Shown here: positions 1-10,527 of the stretch, piece after piece
How positions within the stretch are numbered: the first letter of the stretch is position 1
Layout: each line of letters opens with the position of its first letter
Assembly (NCBI GenBank): GCA_034231615.1
Contig: CM067298.1
Coordinates: 5,511,799 to 5,575,798 of the forward strand
Direction: 5' to 3'
DNA from: Meghimatium bilineatum
Taxonomy: Eukaryota > Mollusca > Gastropoda > Stylommatophora > Philomycidae
DNA length: 64,000 bases
Made by a program: the position numbers and the translations under genes
Notes under the pieces: model-generated
What the model saw: the letters and a program-made list of their open reading frames with translations, nothing else
Told to the model about the DNA's origin: nothing
Databases searched by the model: none

Positions 1-240
1 TAACAGCCTCGTCCACCATAGGGTCCTCATAAAACTCGCATAGGCCCCTACATAGGGAATTTAAAATTCAGCTCTTGTCTAATGACGACTGTCTTGGCAT
101 CTGTGATCTTGAAGCAAAGACTGTCTGCTCTCTTATTACCCAGAGCTCCAGCATGATGAAGGTAAATTATCGACCTAAGTACTTGCAGTTGTGAAACCCA
201 AATATACATAGACCTATACTCCAACAACGCATGTCTCATC
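1..240 (-). pseudogene. RNase H-domain LINE remnant (C-terminal part)
   Basis: The minus-strand frame ending near base 48 contains HHAGALGNKRADSL, which resembles the last RNase H motif (GHAG..GNE.AD.LA) of RNase H-bearing LINEs such as LINE-A. It is followed by a stretch like the linker after RNase H. No RT is visible and the left edge is cut by the window. The match is short and diverged, so this is a decayed remnant at best; a chance match cannot be excluded. Confidence 0.35.
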
Positions 241-392
241 TATCCGTTCTGAATCTCGTGGATTATTGTTTCAGAACCCTACACAACAGGCCTAAGGGCC
301 ACGACCATTACTGTTTCAGAGTCGCAATAAATGCCTCGATTTACATTCTCATACTGGAAGCTGTCCTGTTTCACACCTTTTTAAATGCAGTC

Positions 393-553
393 TTCTTCTT
401 CTTCAGCGTTCATTCTCAAACTCCCGCTGGATCTCCCTTAAAGCAGGACCATGGTCCTACTAGATTTCCAGCAGGATATAATCCAGAGAATGGAAATGCG
501 TTGTGTTGCCGTTTTATTTGCGACAATGGCCCGACACATCCGTCTTCGGTTGA
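393..553 (-). mobile_element. SINE-GAA copy with 10-bp target-site duplication
   Basis: A 161-bp retroposon reading on the minus strand and ending in a (GAA)n tail, seen as TTC repeats at 393-405. It is flanked by the direct repeat AAATGCAGTC at 383-392 and 554-563, which marks the insertion. It shares its body with the copy at 41339-41779 (segments around TGTGTCGGG, CATTTCCATTCTCTGG and GAGTTTGAGAATG). No long ORF is expected or seen. It is the cleanest short version of this dispersed family in the window and defines its 5' end. Confidence 0.78.
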
Positions 554-563
554 AAATGCAGTC

Positions 564-1915
564 TGAATTAAACGGATTTTCTTCAAAGGCATAACGTCTT
601 GTCTATGTCTTGCAACGTTGGATGTGCGTCAGAAGAAGTAATGGTGTTCCATCTATGTTCTTTCAGCGCCAAACACTGCATAGGACAGAAAGCAAATCTC
701 TCAAGTTCGAGCGATGTGATGATACTGTGTGTAATTCGTGTATGTTGTTGAAACCCATAGTCATACACTCTTTGATGGTTTCTCTGCGAAGAGTCTCTTG
801 CTCTTTTTCTGTGCGCATAGCTTTTGAATAAGAATACAGTGCAATCCCTCTATAGCGTATGCGTTTATAACACATTGTTCTATTTAACAACACTAACAAT
901 TCTGTTATTTTTATTCTTTATAAGCATATGCATATGTTGATTACACTATAGGGCCTATAGACCTATAGCAATTTTCTGTTATCAGCCCTATATATGCCTA
1001 AATATGTAGTCGGTCCTGACCAATGTGCTATAATGAAATTTGACTGTATATAGGGCTTATGCCTACTACAAGCATCATCTAAATGAGGAGTGGGTAAAAT
1101 ATTACTCGCAGACTAAATCAGGCCCTTCAAATCATTTTCACAGACCCGTTAGCTTCCTTTAGAATTTTAATTAAAGATCTTATAATAAACAGAGTGTGTT
1201 GGTCACATCCCACACACTATGCTCAATCTGACCAGTCCTCCGAAACAGGTTGCTCATGTCTGATCTAGATATCGTGGGCATAGGCATATGTTCTCCTGAA
1301 TAATACCCATATGAAAGAGCAAAAATGCTAGCTAGAAAACGGTGAAGAAACTAGAGAGGGGCGACCAAGATGGAAGAGCTAACAGCAATATCAAGGAAAG
1401 CTGTAACCAAAATGAAGAAAGTTTATGCATAGAAGAAAGGAGCAAGCCATGACGCCAAAATATTAATAAAACGTTAATAATTACAGCTTACCACTGCTAG
1501 ACGAATCCAAACCTGTTTTTGGTACCGTTGGTGCAGAACCTATATAGAACAAATAGAATATAGTTTATATGAAATAATGTTTTCATTGTTGCCAAGTTTA
1601 AGTCTCCGTGTATCACATTCACTATAATCTTTTAAAATTGATCACGTGGACAATGAAAGTAATTTGAAAGCAGATGGCAACGCTCAAGCCTACAGATTGG
1701 GGAGTTGGGATGTTTACAGACCTCACCACTGGAAATCTGTAAATGACTCAGTATTACGAATTCTGTCAAAACAGGATTGACCAACCACCCTTTTTTCAAT
1801 TTCCAAGAAAAGATCACTAAAATGTCATTAAAATTATGAACTTGCGCACACAAGTTTGTGTTAATGACTTTTTTAAGGTAACCCCTGCCTCCCAACCCTT
1901 GCTGAAGACCTAGAC
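564..1915. other. No gene recognised
   Basis: About 1.35 kb of AT-rich sequence with short ORFs on both strands that look like chance. Words such as AGGCCTA and CCTATAG recur between 930 and 1080. I see no splice-consistent exon, RNA gene or identifiable element. Confidence 0.5.
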
Positions 1916-2099
1916 CAGTGGTTCTCAACCTTCCTAATGCTACAACCCTTTAATACAGTTCCTCATGTTGTGGTGACCCTCAACCATAAATTTATTTTCG
2001 TTGCTACTTTACATGTGTTTTCCGATGGTTTAGGCGACCCTTGTGAGAGGGTCGTTTGACCACCTAAAAGGGTCGCGACCCACAGGTTGAGAACCCCTG
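1916..2099. mobile_element. SPIN-like non-autonomous hAT transposon (MITE)
   Basis: The ends are CAGTGGTTCTCAACCT (1916-1931) and the inverse of AGGTTGAGAACCCCTG (2084-2099), matching at 15 of 16 positions. They are flanked by an 8-bp target duplication, ACCTAGAC (1908-1915) and ACCTAGGC (2100-2107), with one mismatch. An 8-bp duplication and CAG ends are hallmarks of hAT elements. The TIR and the interior (AATGCTACAACCC, CAGTTCCTCATGTTGTGG, GGGTCGCGACCCACAGG) match my memory of the SPIN family of vertebrate and invertebrate MITEs. There is no transposase, so it would have needed an autonomous hAT in trans. Confidence 0.85.
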
Positions 2100-2564
2100 A
2101 CCTAGGCCTATACTAGTCTGGCAACGTTAGACCTATATGCAAACGTCCATCTTTTACAGAAGCCCTTTCCCCTATCTCGTGGAACGGAGTTTTATCACGT
2201 TGCCAATCCTCTTTCGGTAAACAGAAAACGAATGTAAATCATTGGACGTGACGATTTAAAACTATACCTCACTAATGTGAAGTAAATATTCAGTAATTGC
2301 TTATCAGAGCATTAGGTTCATCCTTCTCATTAACAATTTTGTGTAAGAATTTTACTAAGTTCGGATTTGTTTCTTTTCAAATTCAAATATTATTTGCATT
2401 GTGTGTATTCTCAATAAAGGTATGAATAACAATTGTACATACTCTTCTTTTTTTACAATTATTCACTCTACAAAAAACACCTTATTGTACAACATTATTG
2501 GCATATAGTCAAGCAAGTCTTCAACACCTCATAAACTCCATTAAAGAACATAGTGAGAAACAAA

Positions 2565-2660
2565 ACCTTTTTCTGAATGGAAACACGACCAAGATTATGA
2601 CAAGCGACAAAACCACTAGCACGTTCTCAATCAGTTTCGACAACAGCGAATTATAAAGTC
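2565..2660 (+). pseudogene. LINE-C-like RT fragment
   Basis: The plus-strand translation contains NGNTTKIMTSDKTTSTFSI, resembling the K-T-K-I-M-T region at the end of the RT domain, as in LINE-C at 57325-57400. It is cut by the start of the minus-strand LINE-G copy at about 2668. The fragment is very short. Confidence 0.35.
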
Positions 2661-2667
2661 TATTGTC

Positions 2668-5430
2668 TATCCCCAGGTGAATGATTGTTGACCGCATTCA
2701 CTCTTGCTGTTAAGCGTAGGGGTGGTATCTTAAGCTGTCGTTTCAATGCCAGATGTGTCGCCGAGGTTGCATTTAAATCCATATGTGTTCAAGATCTTAA
2801 TGTTTTCTATCCACCGTTTTCTTGGTCTACCTTTGGCTTTACGCCCGGATATTCTTGTATTATATGCTCTTATTGGTATTTGGTTTGGCCTCATTCTCAT
2901 AAGGTGACCGAACCATTTTACTTGCCGTCTCTCAATATGTTCGATATATGATATTATACCAACTCTTTTCCTAATTTCTTCATTTCTTATTTTATCTAGT
3001 TTGGTAAGCATTGCAGCTTTCCTCAGACACTTCATTTCACATGTGACGATTTTTCTTTGCTGCGAAGCTGTTAAAGACCATGTTTGACATTGGTAGCACA
3101 GTGTTGGTATAAAAATTGTAGATTATTTATTTTTTATTTTCCATCTTGATCTTTGGATGAAGAAGTAATGGTGAAAGTTGGTAAGTCACTGTGTTTGCTT
3201 TCTGGCACCTTGTTTCTATTTCTCTGTCTAGTCTTCCATCTTCGGAAAAAAATGCTGCCTAGATATTTAAATTCTTTGGCTTGTTTCACTTTGGTGTTAT
3301 CTATTGTTATATTCATTGGTGTTGAAGACTTGCTAATTTTCATAACTTCTATTTTTTGTACATTAATTTTCATGTTGTACTTCTGACATGCTAACAACAA
3401 TGCATTGATGTTTTTTTCAAAGTTTCCTCATCTTTGTATATTAAACTTTGATCACCAGCAAATAATAATTCATTGATTTCATTATTAAGTTCTTCATCAG
3501 GTTTATTTGCAATGTTTTCCTCTTTGTTGATATGAGCTTCTTTTATTATTCTGTCCATGTATATGTTGAAAAGTATGGGTGAAAGTACGCATCCTTGTCT
3601 TACTCTAGATCTTGTTTCAAAAGGTTCAGTCATTCTGTTGTTCTTACTGAGCTTTGGCATTTTTGATATATCGCTTTTATGTTATCTAACAGTTTTCCTC
3701 TGATGTTATACATTTCTAAGGTTTCCCATAGAATGTGTCTATCTACTCTGTCGAATGCCTTTTCCTGGTCTACAAATACTGTGTTTAAATCTTGATTGTA
3801 TTCGATTTTCCACTCAGTTTTCTCAGTGTGACAAGTGCGCCTGTACAGCTTGCTCCCCTTCTGAAGCCAAACTGAGAGGGGCTCAACTGTGGTTCTTCAA
3901 TGTATCGCATTCTTTGTTCTATTATTTTTGCGCAGATTTTACCTGTGTGACTTAACAAGGAGATGCCTCTATATGATTCACACTCTCTCTTATTACCTTT
4001 GTTTTTCCATATTGGTACAATTACTGATTTTTGTCAGTCATCTGGTACTTTTCTTTCTGACCAGGCTATTGTGAATAGTCTGGCTAACCATTGGACTCCT
4101 GTATTTGTACACGCTTTTATTGCTTCGCTTGGTATACCGTCCTCTCCTGGTGATTTATTACTTGGGCTATGTTTTAAGGCTTCTTCTATTTCTTGATTTA
4201 GTATAATTGGTTCTGTGGCTTCTATATCTTTTTGATCGTTGGTGGGTCTATATTCTGTTGTTATTGTTGGGTTGTATAATTCCTGGAAGTATTTTGTCCA
4301 TCTTGCTTTCCTATTCATGCTTTTCACTAATGGTTTGACATTTTTATCATTGATGATTGTTATGGGATTATAGCTCTCTTTTCTAACTCGCATAGATTTA
4401 ATACTTTTGAAAAATTCTCTTGGGTTTGTTGTACATATGTCAGTTAAATGTTCTCCATATTTGTTTCATGAATTAACTTTTGCTTCTTTGATTACAATCT
4501 TGACATTCTTTCTAGCAAGTCGATATTGTTGATAGTCGTCACGATGTTGTTTGGATTTCAACCATTTCTGGAAACATTGTTTTTTCTGTTGTATAACTTT
4601 TTGTATCTCTACGCTCCACCAAGATGTTTTCTTGTCTTTCTTGGGATGTCTTGTGTCGCATATGTTTTGTAGTTGTTTTAACATTGCATTTTTGAAAATG
4701 TCCCATTCTTTTTGGATGTTATCAGTTTCTTTTGGTAGGCTATGAAAAATTTGAGTTATTTCCTTGCACAGTTCATCACTTTTTTCGGTGTTTTCCAGTG
4801 CTTTCAAGTTTAGAACTTTTTCCTGCCATTGTCTTGATTCTTTTTTGTGTGTTGTTCTTGTTTGTTTTCTTTTCTCGGTGAGTATAACAGGTCTGTGATC
4901 TGTATTAATGTCTATATTTGGGAAAGTTCTTGCATCAGTGATGTGTCTCTTTTGTCTTTGTCTAACGAGAATGAAATCAATTTGTGATTATTGTTGTAAG
5001 TTGTCCCATTTATACCATGTTTGTATGTGGCTTCGTCTGTGTTGGTAAAAAGAATTTGTTATTATAAGTCCATGTTCTAGACATCTATTGACTAGTTCGT
5101 CTCCGTTATTATTTCGTTTTGTTGTTTTGTCCCCGAAATTGTCTAAACAGTGTTCACGTCAGGCTATTTTCTTCCCTATTCTCCCATTGAAATCACCCAT
5201 GATGTATAACTCATCTTTATTGTTAATCTTGTTTAGGACATCTGATATGCTTTCGAAAAATTCAGCATTTTCTTCTATTTTGTCGTTGCACGGTGCGTAT
5301 ACTTGGATCAGTGTAGTTGTTCTTTCCTCTTCTATTAGTTGTATCCGTATTATTATAAAGTGACCAGTTTTTAATACATTGGTTCTCTTTTTTTTTTTTT
5401 TTTTTTTGTGTATATTTTCTTTACCCATGT
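2668..5430 (-). mobile_element. LINE-G copy 1: decayed RTE-like non-LTR retrotransposon
   Basis: A near-complete but frameshifted ORF2-type body. In sense order: AP endonuclease (5428-4880, with VYAPCNDK, MGDFNGRIG and a terminal DHR motif); endonuclease-RT linker (4807-4466); early RT (4393-4034, with SPGEDGIPSEAIK); RT core (3660-3391, with RQGCVLSPILFNIYMD and FAGDQ where YADD/FADD is expected); thumb (3400-3134, FKYLGSIFF); and C-terminal region (3035-2730, WFGHLMRMRPNQ and KGRPRKRW). The first aspartate of the RT active site is read as glycine. It is truncated within the endonuclease N-terminus near an A-tract (5389-5407 on plus). This class is often mis-annotated as craniofacial development protein 2-like or endonuclease-reverse transcriptase. 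Many frameshifts and stops mean it is dead. Confidence 0.85.
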
Positions 5431-5434
5431 GATT

Positions 5435-6240
5435 TGTTATCCACTCTTGCTGTTCAGCGCTTGGGTGATTGGAGCTCGAGCATGTGTTCCAAGACCAGAT
5501 GTGTGGCCTCGGCTGTGCTATGACCGTGTTTGTTCAAGATGTCCCTGATGTTTTCTATCCATCTTTTTCCGTGTTCTTCCTCTGGCTTTGTACCCTTATC
5601 ACATTTTGTTATATGCCTGAATGGGCAACTTGTCGTGATGTATTTTCATAATGTGACCAAACCACATCATCTGCTGTCTTTCGATGAAATATGTTCAATG
5701 TTTTATACCCATTCTTTCCCCTATGTCTTCATTTCGTAATCTATCAAGCCTGGTGATCCCTACAACTTTCCTCAAGCATGTCATCGCACGTGTCAATATC
5801 TTTCTGTCATGTGAAGATGAGAGAGACCAGGTTTGGCACTGGTAAAAACAGTGTTGGTAGGAATATACCGTAAATCATTTGTCTTTTAACTTCCATCTCG
5901 ATCTTGGGATGAAGAAGTAGTGGTGACAGTTGGTATGTTACTGCATTTGACTTTTGACATATCGTCTCTATCTATCAAGGCTTCCATTTATGTGAAAATA
6001 CTACAGAGATATTTGAACTCTGTTACTTGTTTTACTTCTATGTTTTCTATCTGTATATTTAGTGGACTCGGTGTTCTGCATACTTTCATAGTTTCTGTCT
6101 TTTGTGTATTTATCTTCATGTTGCATTTTCTACATGTTGCAGATAGTTGTGACATGATTTTGTAGTTGCTCTTTGTTTTCGTATATTAGGCTCTGGTCGT
6201 CTGCGAAAAGCAGTTCATTGTTTAATTCTCTTATCAACAG
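5435..6240 (-). mobile_element. LINE-G copy 2: 5'-truncated 3' part
   Basis: Directly upstream of copy 1 in the same orientation. In sense order: the RT active site reads ELLFADDQSLIYENKEQ (about 6225-6175), then thumb (VKQVTEFKYLCSIF), then C-terminal region ending by 5440 (NKHGHSTAEATHLVLEH). The start of its 3' end repeats the CTCTTGCTGTT sequence also found at 2700. FADDQ is intact here, unlike copies 1 and 3. The reading frame breaks several times. Confidence 0.75.
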
Positions 6241-6605
6241 TAATGGGGATTGTTGTGAAGAAATCAGAAGGAGATTCGTTATCGTGTCAAAGAAGCTGAA
6301 ACAAATTACATGTAAACGAAAACTGGCTAAACAGCATAGTTATTTTCACAAAACAAACTACAATATTGTGGCCATATCAAACTTTATGACGGCCTAGCGA
6401 AAGCCATATGGAGGGGATGATGCCAGGGTGACGAACACGAGTCAGACCAAGAAGAATTGATGGACCCAAGACATCAAAGACCACCTGAACATGACAATAA
6501 CAGAAGCAGGAACACTGGCTCAAGATAGACAGAAGTTTTGAAAAGCACGTAATGACTGCTACATCCTGTTCAGGATAGGCTACATGATGATGATGAGTAC
6601 AAATA
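6240..6605 (+). mobile_element. LINE 3' fragment with (GAT)n tail
   Basis: The plus-strand frame gives NGDCCEEIRRRFVIVSKK, a typical RT-thumb segment, then after a gap SQTKKN and WTQDIKDHLNMTITEAGTLA, the C-terminal region of RT elements. The sequence ends in ATGATGATGATGAG at about 6584-6598. Stops and an internal deletion make it a dead fragment. It faces away from LINE-G copy 2, whose 5' end it abuts. Confidence 0.6.
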
Positions 6606-6860
6606 TGCATGCAAGTTGAAAAAACTAAATTGCACAACCTTGAGTCTATTTTACTTCTTTATCTTCACTACTTTTCAACAAATTTGTTACTTCTCGGTAG
6701 CTCATGTTTGATTTGATCATAATTGTTTTTTCCTGATTGCGTATCTTCTACCATTCTTTTAAAAACGCCTCCGTCTTTCTCCGCTCATGCAAGGATTGGT
6801 ATAAATGTTACTTTGTTGTTTCTCTGATCTCTGATTTCTCTGAAGTAAGTTTGCCGTAGT

Positions 6861-6967
6861 GTTTCACAGTAAGAGGGTAAAAATAAGTTTCACAGTAAGA
6901 GGGTAAAATAAGTTTCACAGTAAGAGGGTAAAAATAAGTTTCACAGTAAGAGGGTAAAAATAAGTTT
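6861..6967. repeat. 26-bp minisatellite, four copies
   Basis: The unit starts GTTTCACAGTAAGAGGGTAA and repeats at 6861, 6887, 6912 and 6938, with one copy a base shorter. Copies are almost identical, so amplification is recent. Confidence 0.9.
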
Positions 6968-7069
6968 CTTGTGCATTCGATACTTTTCTTTTTAATTTCC
7001 AGATCTAATGTGTAAATGATCGGAAACATTCGACATTCTGATAAGGACAAATACTTGACTCAATGCAAT

Positions 7070-7243
7070 CAGGTTAATTCTTTATAAAGATGTTTAAATT
7101 GAGGGGTAAATTGATGGTACCTTCACGCAGGTTAATTCTTTATAAAGATGTTTAAATTGAGGGGTAAATTGATGGTACCTTCACGCAGGTTAATTCTTTA
7201 TAATGATGTGTGAATTGAAGGGTACATTGATGGTACTTTTACG
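7070..7243. repeat. 58-bp tandem repeat, three copies
   Basis: Units begin CAGGTTAATTCTTTATAA at 7070, 7128 and 7186. The first two copies are identical and the third carries several substitutions. Confidence 0.92.
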
Positions 7244-7634
7244 CAATTTTTTTTGTAGCATATTCTATTCATAATGTAGCCTCAACCCAGTCTTTTTAGT
7301 TGTAGCTATTTCTTGACATAATTTACGTTCAGTAGTTTGCCATATTTCTTAAATTTCCTGATGCACAATTGCCTGCGGTGAAATTCGAACCCGGAACCTT
7401 TGCGCTATATTGTTCTCAAGTTAGTTGATAAGTAATATTAACACAAATATATATATATATATATTTATACACTTTTAAAGCAATGTCTGCAAAAACCAAC
7501 TAGCGAAATCGTTAAAATATGTTTCATTCAACAGATTCAGTTGCAAACTGTCTTGAAATACAATCGAACACAATACAATAATTGCAGAAAACTGCAGTAA
7601 TATAAGTTTCACTGATCAAATATTGAAGACATAC
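7244..7634. other. Putative intron 3' of the secretory exon; no second exon found
   Basis: AT-rich sequence with a TA microsatellite near 7446-7463 and a B-box-like segment (inverse of CGAACCCGGAACC at about 7388-7400) that may be a tRNA-derived SINE scrap. I could not find a convincing second exon for the candidate gene at 7635-7707. Confidence 0.4.
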
Positions 7635-7707
7635 CTTGTTCTATTGAGCTGACTACTAACAACAGAAGCAGAAACGGCAGAAGCACAATTTGGCTTTGCC
7701 GAGACAT
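7635..7707 (-). CDS. Candidate first coding exon of a secreted protein (signal peptide)
   Basis: On the minus strand an ATG at 7707 (context TAACCATGT) opens a 24-codon segment. It has a short polar start (MSRQSQ), a leucine/valine-rich core (IVLLPFLLLLLVV) and a small-residue end (SSIEQ), which is the shape of a eukaryotic signal peptide. It stops at a good splice donor, CAAG|GTATGT, in phase 1; phase-1 introns just after signal peptides are common in secreted animal proteins. A TATA box lies 46-52 bases upstream of the ATG, leaving a 5' UTR of about 20 bases. I found no following exon, so the product is unknown. The combination of promoter, start, signal peptide and donor is the evidence; no single part would be enough. 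Confidence 0.5.
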
Positions 7708-7752
7708 GGTTACACGGAGTACGTGAGACACCCAATAGAGCAAGTTTTTGAC

Positions 7753-7759
7753 TTTTATA
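7753..7759 (-). promoter_or_regulatory. TATA box of the candidate secretory gene
   Basis: The minus strand reads ACATATAAAAGTC, a strong TATAAAA box. A start site 25-30 bases downstream would fall near 7725-7732, just before the ATG at 7707. It supports the first-exon call but could occur by chance in AT-rich DNA. Confidence 0.4.
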
Positions 7760-8044
7760 TGTAGTCTTCCCCACTATCTACCCACACCCGTCACGGTTAA
7801 TATTACTACCCATCCATTTTCCTTCCATTCATTTTGTCAGATTTCTTTACTAGCTTTCTGGCAATGTTCTGTGCTTACATTTTGTCAAGCTGTTTTACGT
7901 TTTTCTTTTTAAATTTAATGGACACTTAATATTTCACCAACTGCACTCAAATTGAGCGAGATAACAGTGGTTCTCACAATGCTGACGTGGGCTTGCATAC
8001 ATAAGGAAAGGGCATTTTCCGAGCAATATCAGAAAATTAAAATG

Positions 8045-9222
8045 TGATATGCCCGTGCATATCTCAGAGTGAGTTCTGACATAGATCACCCACTATACAG
8101 TAAGATCTCTCGTGTGAAAGGAAGAGGCTCAAGAGAGGGAAATCGTGGATGGGTCGTGCCGAGGATACCGTTAACCAAATTTGCGCCCCAAAGGCGTAAC
8201 TATTGGCCAGGAATGGATACTTATTTATGTGGTTTCCAAGAGGCGATCAAGACCGTCATTACATTCAATAGAGAGTGCATAGAACACAGCGCTGTGAAAG
8301 TGGATGCTGAGGTCAAGGAATAATTTGCGAACATGCTCACGACACAGATGTTGTGATTTACGTGAACGGGTCGGTCATCCGTCACCACCGATGCGCATGT
8401 ACTTTTATTGCCAGATCACACGGAAGAACAGTGCACGAAGTCAGTGGAGCCTTTACGGCAACAACAAGTAGTCTCGCAATGGAAGTATTTGTCATAACGC
8501 AGGCACTTTACTGGCTGGAATCGCAATCTTATTCCCATGCATGATGTGATGATGTTTGTCCGTCGTGATCGACGATGACCAAAAACTCAACCATAATAAT
8601 AATAACAATAAAATAATAAAATATAATAAAAGTTAATAGTGCGTTTTTAAGTGACTAGCAAGTCCAATGCGCGCACAAAATGTTCTTTTACAGTATTGAC
8701 AACAATAGAAGGTATCTGTGTGATGTTCAGATGATTCCCATGCAAGCATACTAAATGACTCAGTTAATATAATTCAGAAAGTTAAAACAGGTCATGTACG
8801 TAGGGGATGTGTGAAGTCATTGTAGAGAGCTAGAATGCGGCCATCACTACGGAAACGAACCCTTATCTTTGTCCCTGAACACGTGGGCGTGGAAAGAAAC
8901 GAACTAGTCGACCAATTAGCTAAAATGCCACCATAACAGATGGTCAGCCTATGGACCGAACAGACATAGTCATTGCTCTTCGTGAGTCCGTACGATCAGA
9001 GGATTTTGCGATGAATGAGCATGAGTCAATATCGAGAATGCGTGAATTGGGAGTGAAGATCGGCATGACCCGTAGAGAACATATGACAATAATTTTAAAA
9101 ATAGCAGTGAACCAGCATAGAACCAGAACCATCAGTAGAATACCCTGAGAGATTTACTGAAGCGGAGATCTGAGTACATATGTACATGTCCGTGTGCGAG
9201 AACATCAATAAATTAATACCTA
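8045..9222 (+). mobile_element. Old diverged relative of LINE-A (thumb, RNase H, C-terminus)
   Basis: The plus-strand frames parallel the C-terminal half of LINE-A. YSKISRVKGRGSREGNRGW corresponds to its thumb-like region. VIYVNGSVIRH and GAFTATTSSLAMEVFVITQA are the first RNase H motifs; the Y-T-D-G-S core reads YVNGS, so the catalytic aspartate is lost. FVPEHVGVERNELVDQLAK is the last RNase H motif. RSEYICTCPCARTSIN parallels the C-terminal Cys motif. It is interrupted by the insertion at 8542-8733. Stops and frameshifts are frequent and divergence from LINE-A is large, so this lineage has been in the genome for a long time. Confidence 0.72.
8542..8733 (-). mobile_element. 192-bp retroposed LINE-F 3' end with C2H2 finger, 11-bp TSD
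   Basis: Flanked by the direct repeat ATTCCCATGCA at 8531-8541 and 8734-8744, and it splits the RNase H frame of the host element exactly between SQSYSHA and CILNDSV. Read on the minus strand, the insert encodes YCCQYCKRTFCARIGLASHL followed by KTHY: a C-x2-C-x12-H-x3-H finger, the motif seen at the C-terminus of LINE-F. It then has a TTATTATT-rich 3' region and ends in a CATCATCACATCA tail. It is a severely 5'-truncated retrotransposition product. Confidence 0.75.
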
Positions 9223-9949
9223 TTAAACAAGGAAAGGCGTGCCTCAACAAAAACAAAGATGTCTCACTAATTTCACCACCAAATAAACAAAGCATCTTGA
9301 AATGAAGGATAATTATGTAAACCTCAAACAGCTTTACAATTAATGCACAGACTATCAGACTATAGGGTGTGGGTACGAACAAATACATATAACAGTAAGC
9401 ACTATATAAGTCAGTTTCATTCTTGAGGTTTATTTCAAGAAAATACAAGACAAACAGTGAACACGCAATAAAAACAGATTAAATAAAAGAGATATTACAA
9501 AAGGTAGTTATGAATGTACCTCTCTTTTGGAGAGGCGCGGCTCTTTCAACCAGCGAACAACACAGTCCAGTTAGGTTGTATGAGGGCGCACTATCATAAA
9601 ATATTAGAGGTAACAAAGACCCCAAGTTTTGTACACTTTTAAGTGAGTCTTTCCCTTTACGTGTAGACTAAGTGTTAAAACAAAAACATTAGGCGGCAGA
9701 CATTTAATTAATAGCAGAGATCTCCAAGGTAACAATGGCGTACTCATACACAAGTATTGTCATAGAGACACACGTTAAAACAGTACGAGGAGTTTGAACT
9801 AAATAAAACAACTATGCCTGAAAACAAAAGGAACGACAATGCAAACGGATGTATACGAAATGATATGCAGACATATCAGTGTCAGTTTAAATCGGATTTC
9901 CTCAAAACAACTGCAAACTGCAGGAGTACAGTGTCAAGAAATATTATAT
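9223..9949. other. No gene recognised
   Basis: About 730 bp of AT-rich sequence. The ORF on minus between 9095 and 9448 has no recognisable motif and overlaps the end of the LINE-A relative. No repeat copy was identified elsewhere in the window. Confidence 0.4.
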
Positions 9950-10362
9950 AGATGTTCTGTGAAGCATGGACACTAAATAAAACAGTGGCCAAGAGAATAA
10001 CATCATTGAATTAAAGTGCTGTAGAAGAATTCTGAGAACACCATGGACAGCAAGGAAAACAAACCAGGGAGTATTACGAACAATTAACGCACAGAAAGGC
10101 TAGCTTCTGAATACCATATTAAAGACAAGGCTAGTGTTTTTTTCGGTCACATTAAGAGACACGACGGCATAGAGAGTTTGATACTGGAGGGGATAATGGA
10201 AGGCACAGGGGCAAAGGCCACCCAAGACGCCGTTGGGCAAAAGACATTCATAATACCTGTGCACGTCACTAAAAGAGGCAGAACAATTTGCTCAAGACCG
10301 CGGAGAATTCAGGAGATCCATAGGAAAGACTACATACTGTAAAGATATGTCACCTGATGATG
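9950..10362 (+). mobile_element. LINE-C 3' fragment
   Basis: The plus strand carries the LINE-C C-terminal region: EAWTLNKTVAKRI-like, RRILRTPWTARKTN-like, FGHIKRHDG-like and RRRWAKDIHN-like segments across several frames. The 3' end GATATGTCACCTGATGATG (about 10343-10361) matches the end of the minus-strand copy at 26735-27200. There are multiple frameshifts. Confidence 0.7.
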
Positions 10363-10450
10363 CCCACATATTCCACCTTTAAGCTTGATATCATACAACT
10401 TCTGGAGATAATAAAACACGCAGCGTCTGCTAGTGATCATTCTATGTTCC

Positions 10451-10527
10451 CACAACGCACTGAGAGACCACACCCCCACCCCCATGATCTTCCATGGGAT
10501 GGGGGAAGGGGCTTCTCAGTGCGTTGC
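10451..10527. repeat. Imperfect inverted repeat (hairpin) with C/G-tracts
   Basis: Arms CACAACGCACTGAGAGACC (from 10451) and the inverse GGGGCTTCTCAGTGCGTTGCG (to 10529) pair. They continue inward through CCCCCACCCCCAT against ATGGGGGAAGGGG around a short centre near CTTCC. This could be a foldback MITE or a structured transcript; no flanking duplication was recognised. Confidence 0.6.

Noticed and set aside
7365..7405. Possible tRNA gene from the B-box-like GGTTCCGGGTTCGAATTTC on minus
   Set aside because: No A-box at the right spacing and no cloverleaf; at most a SINE scrap.
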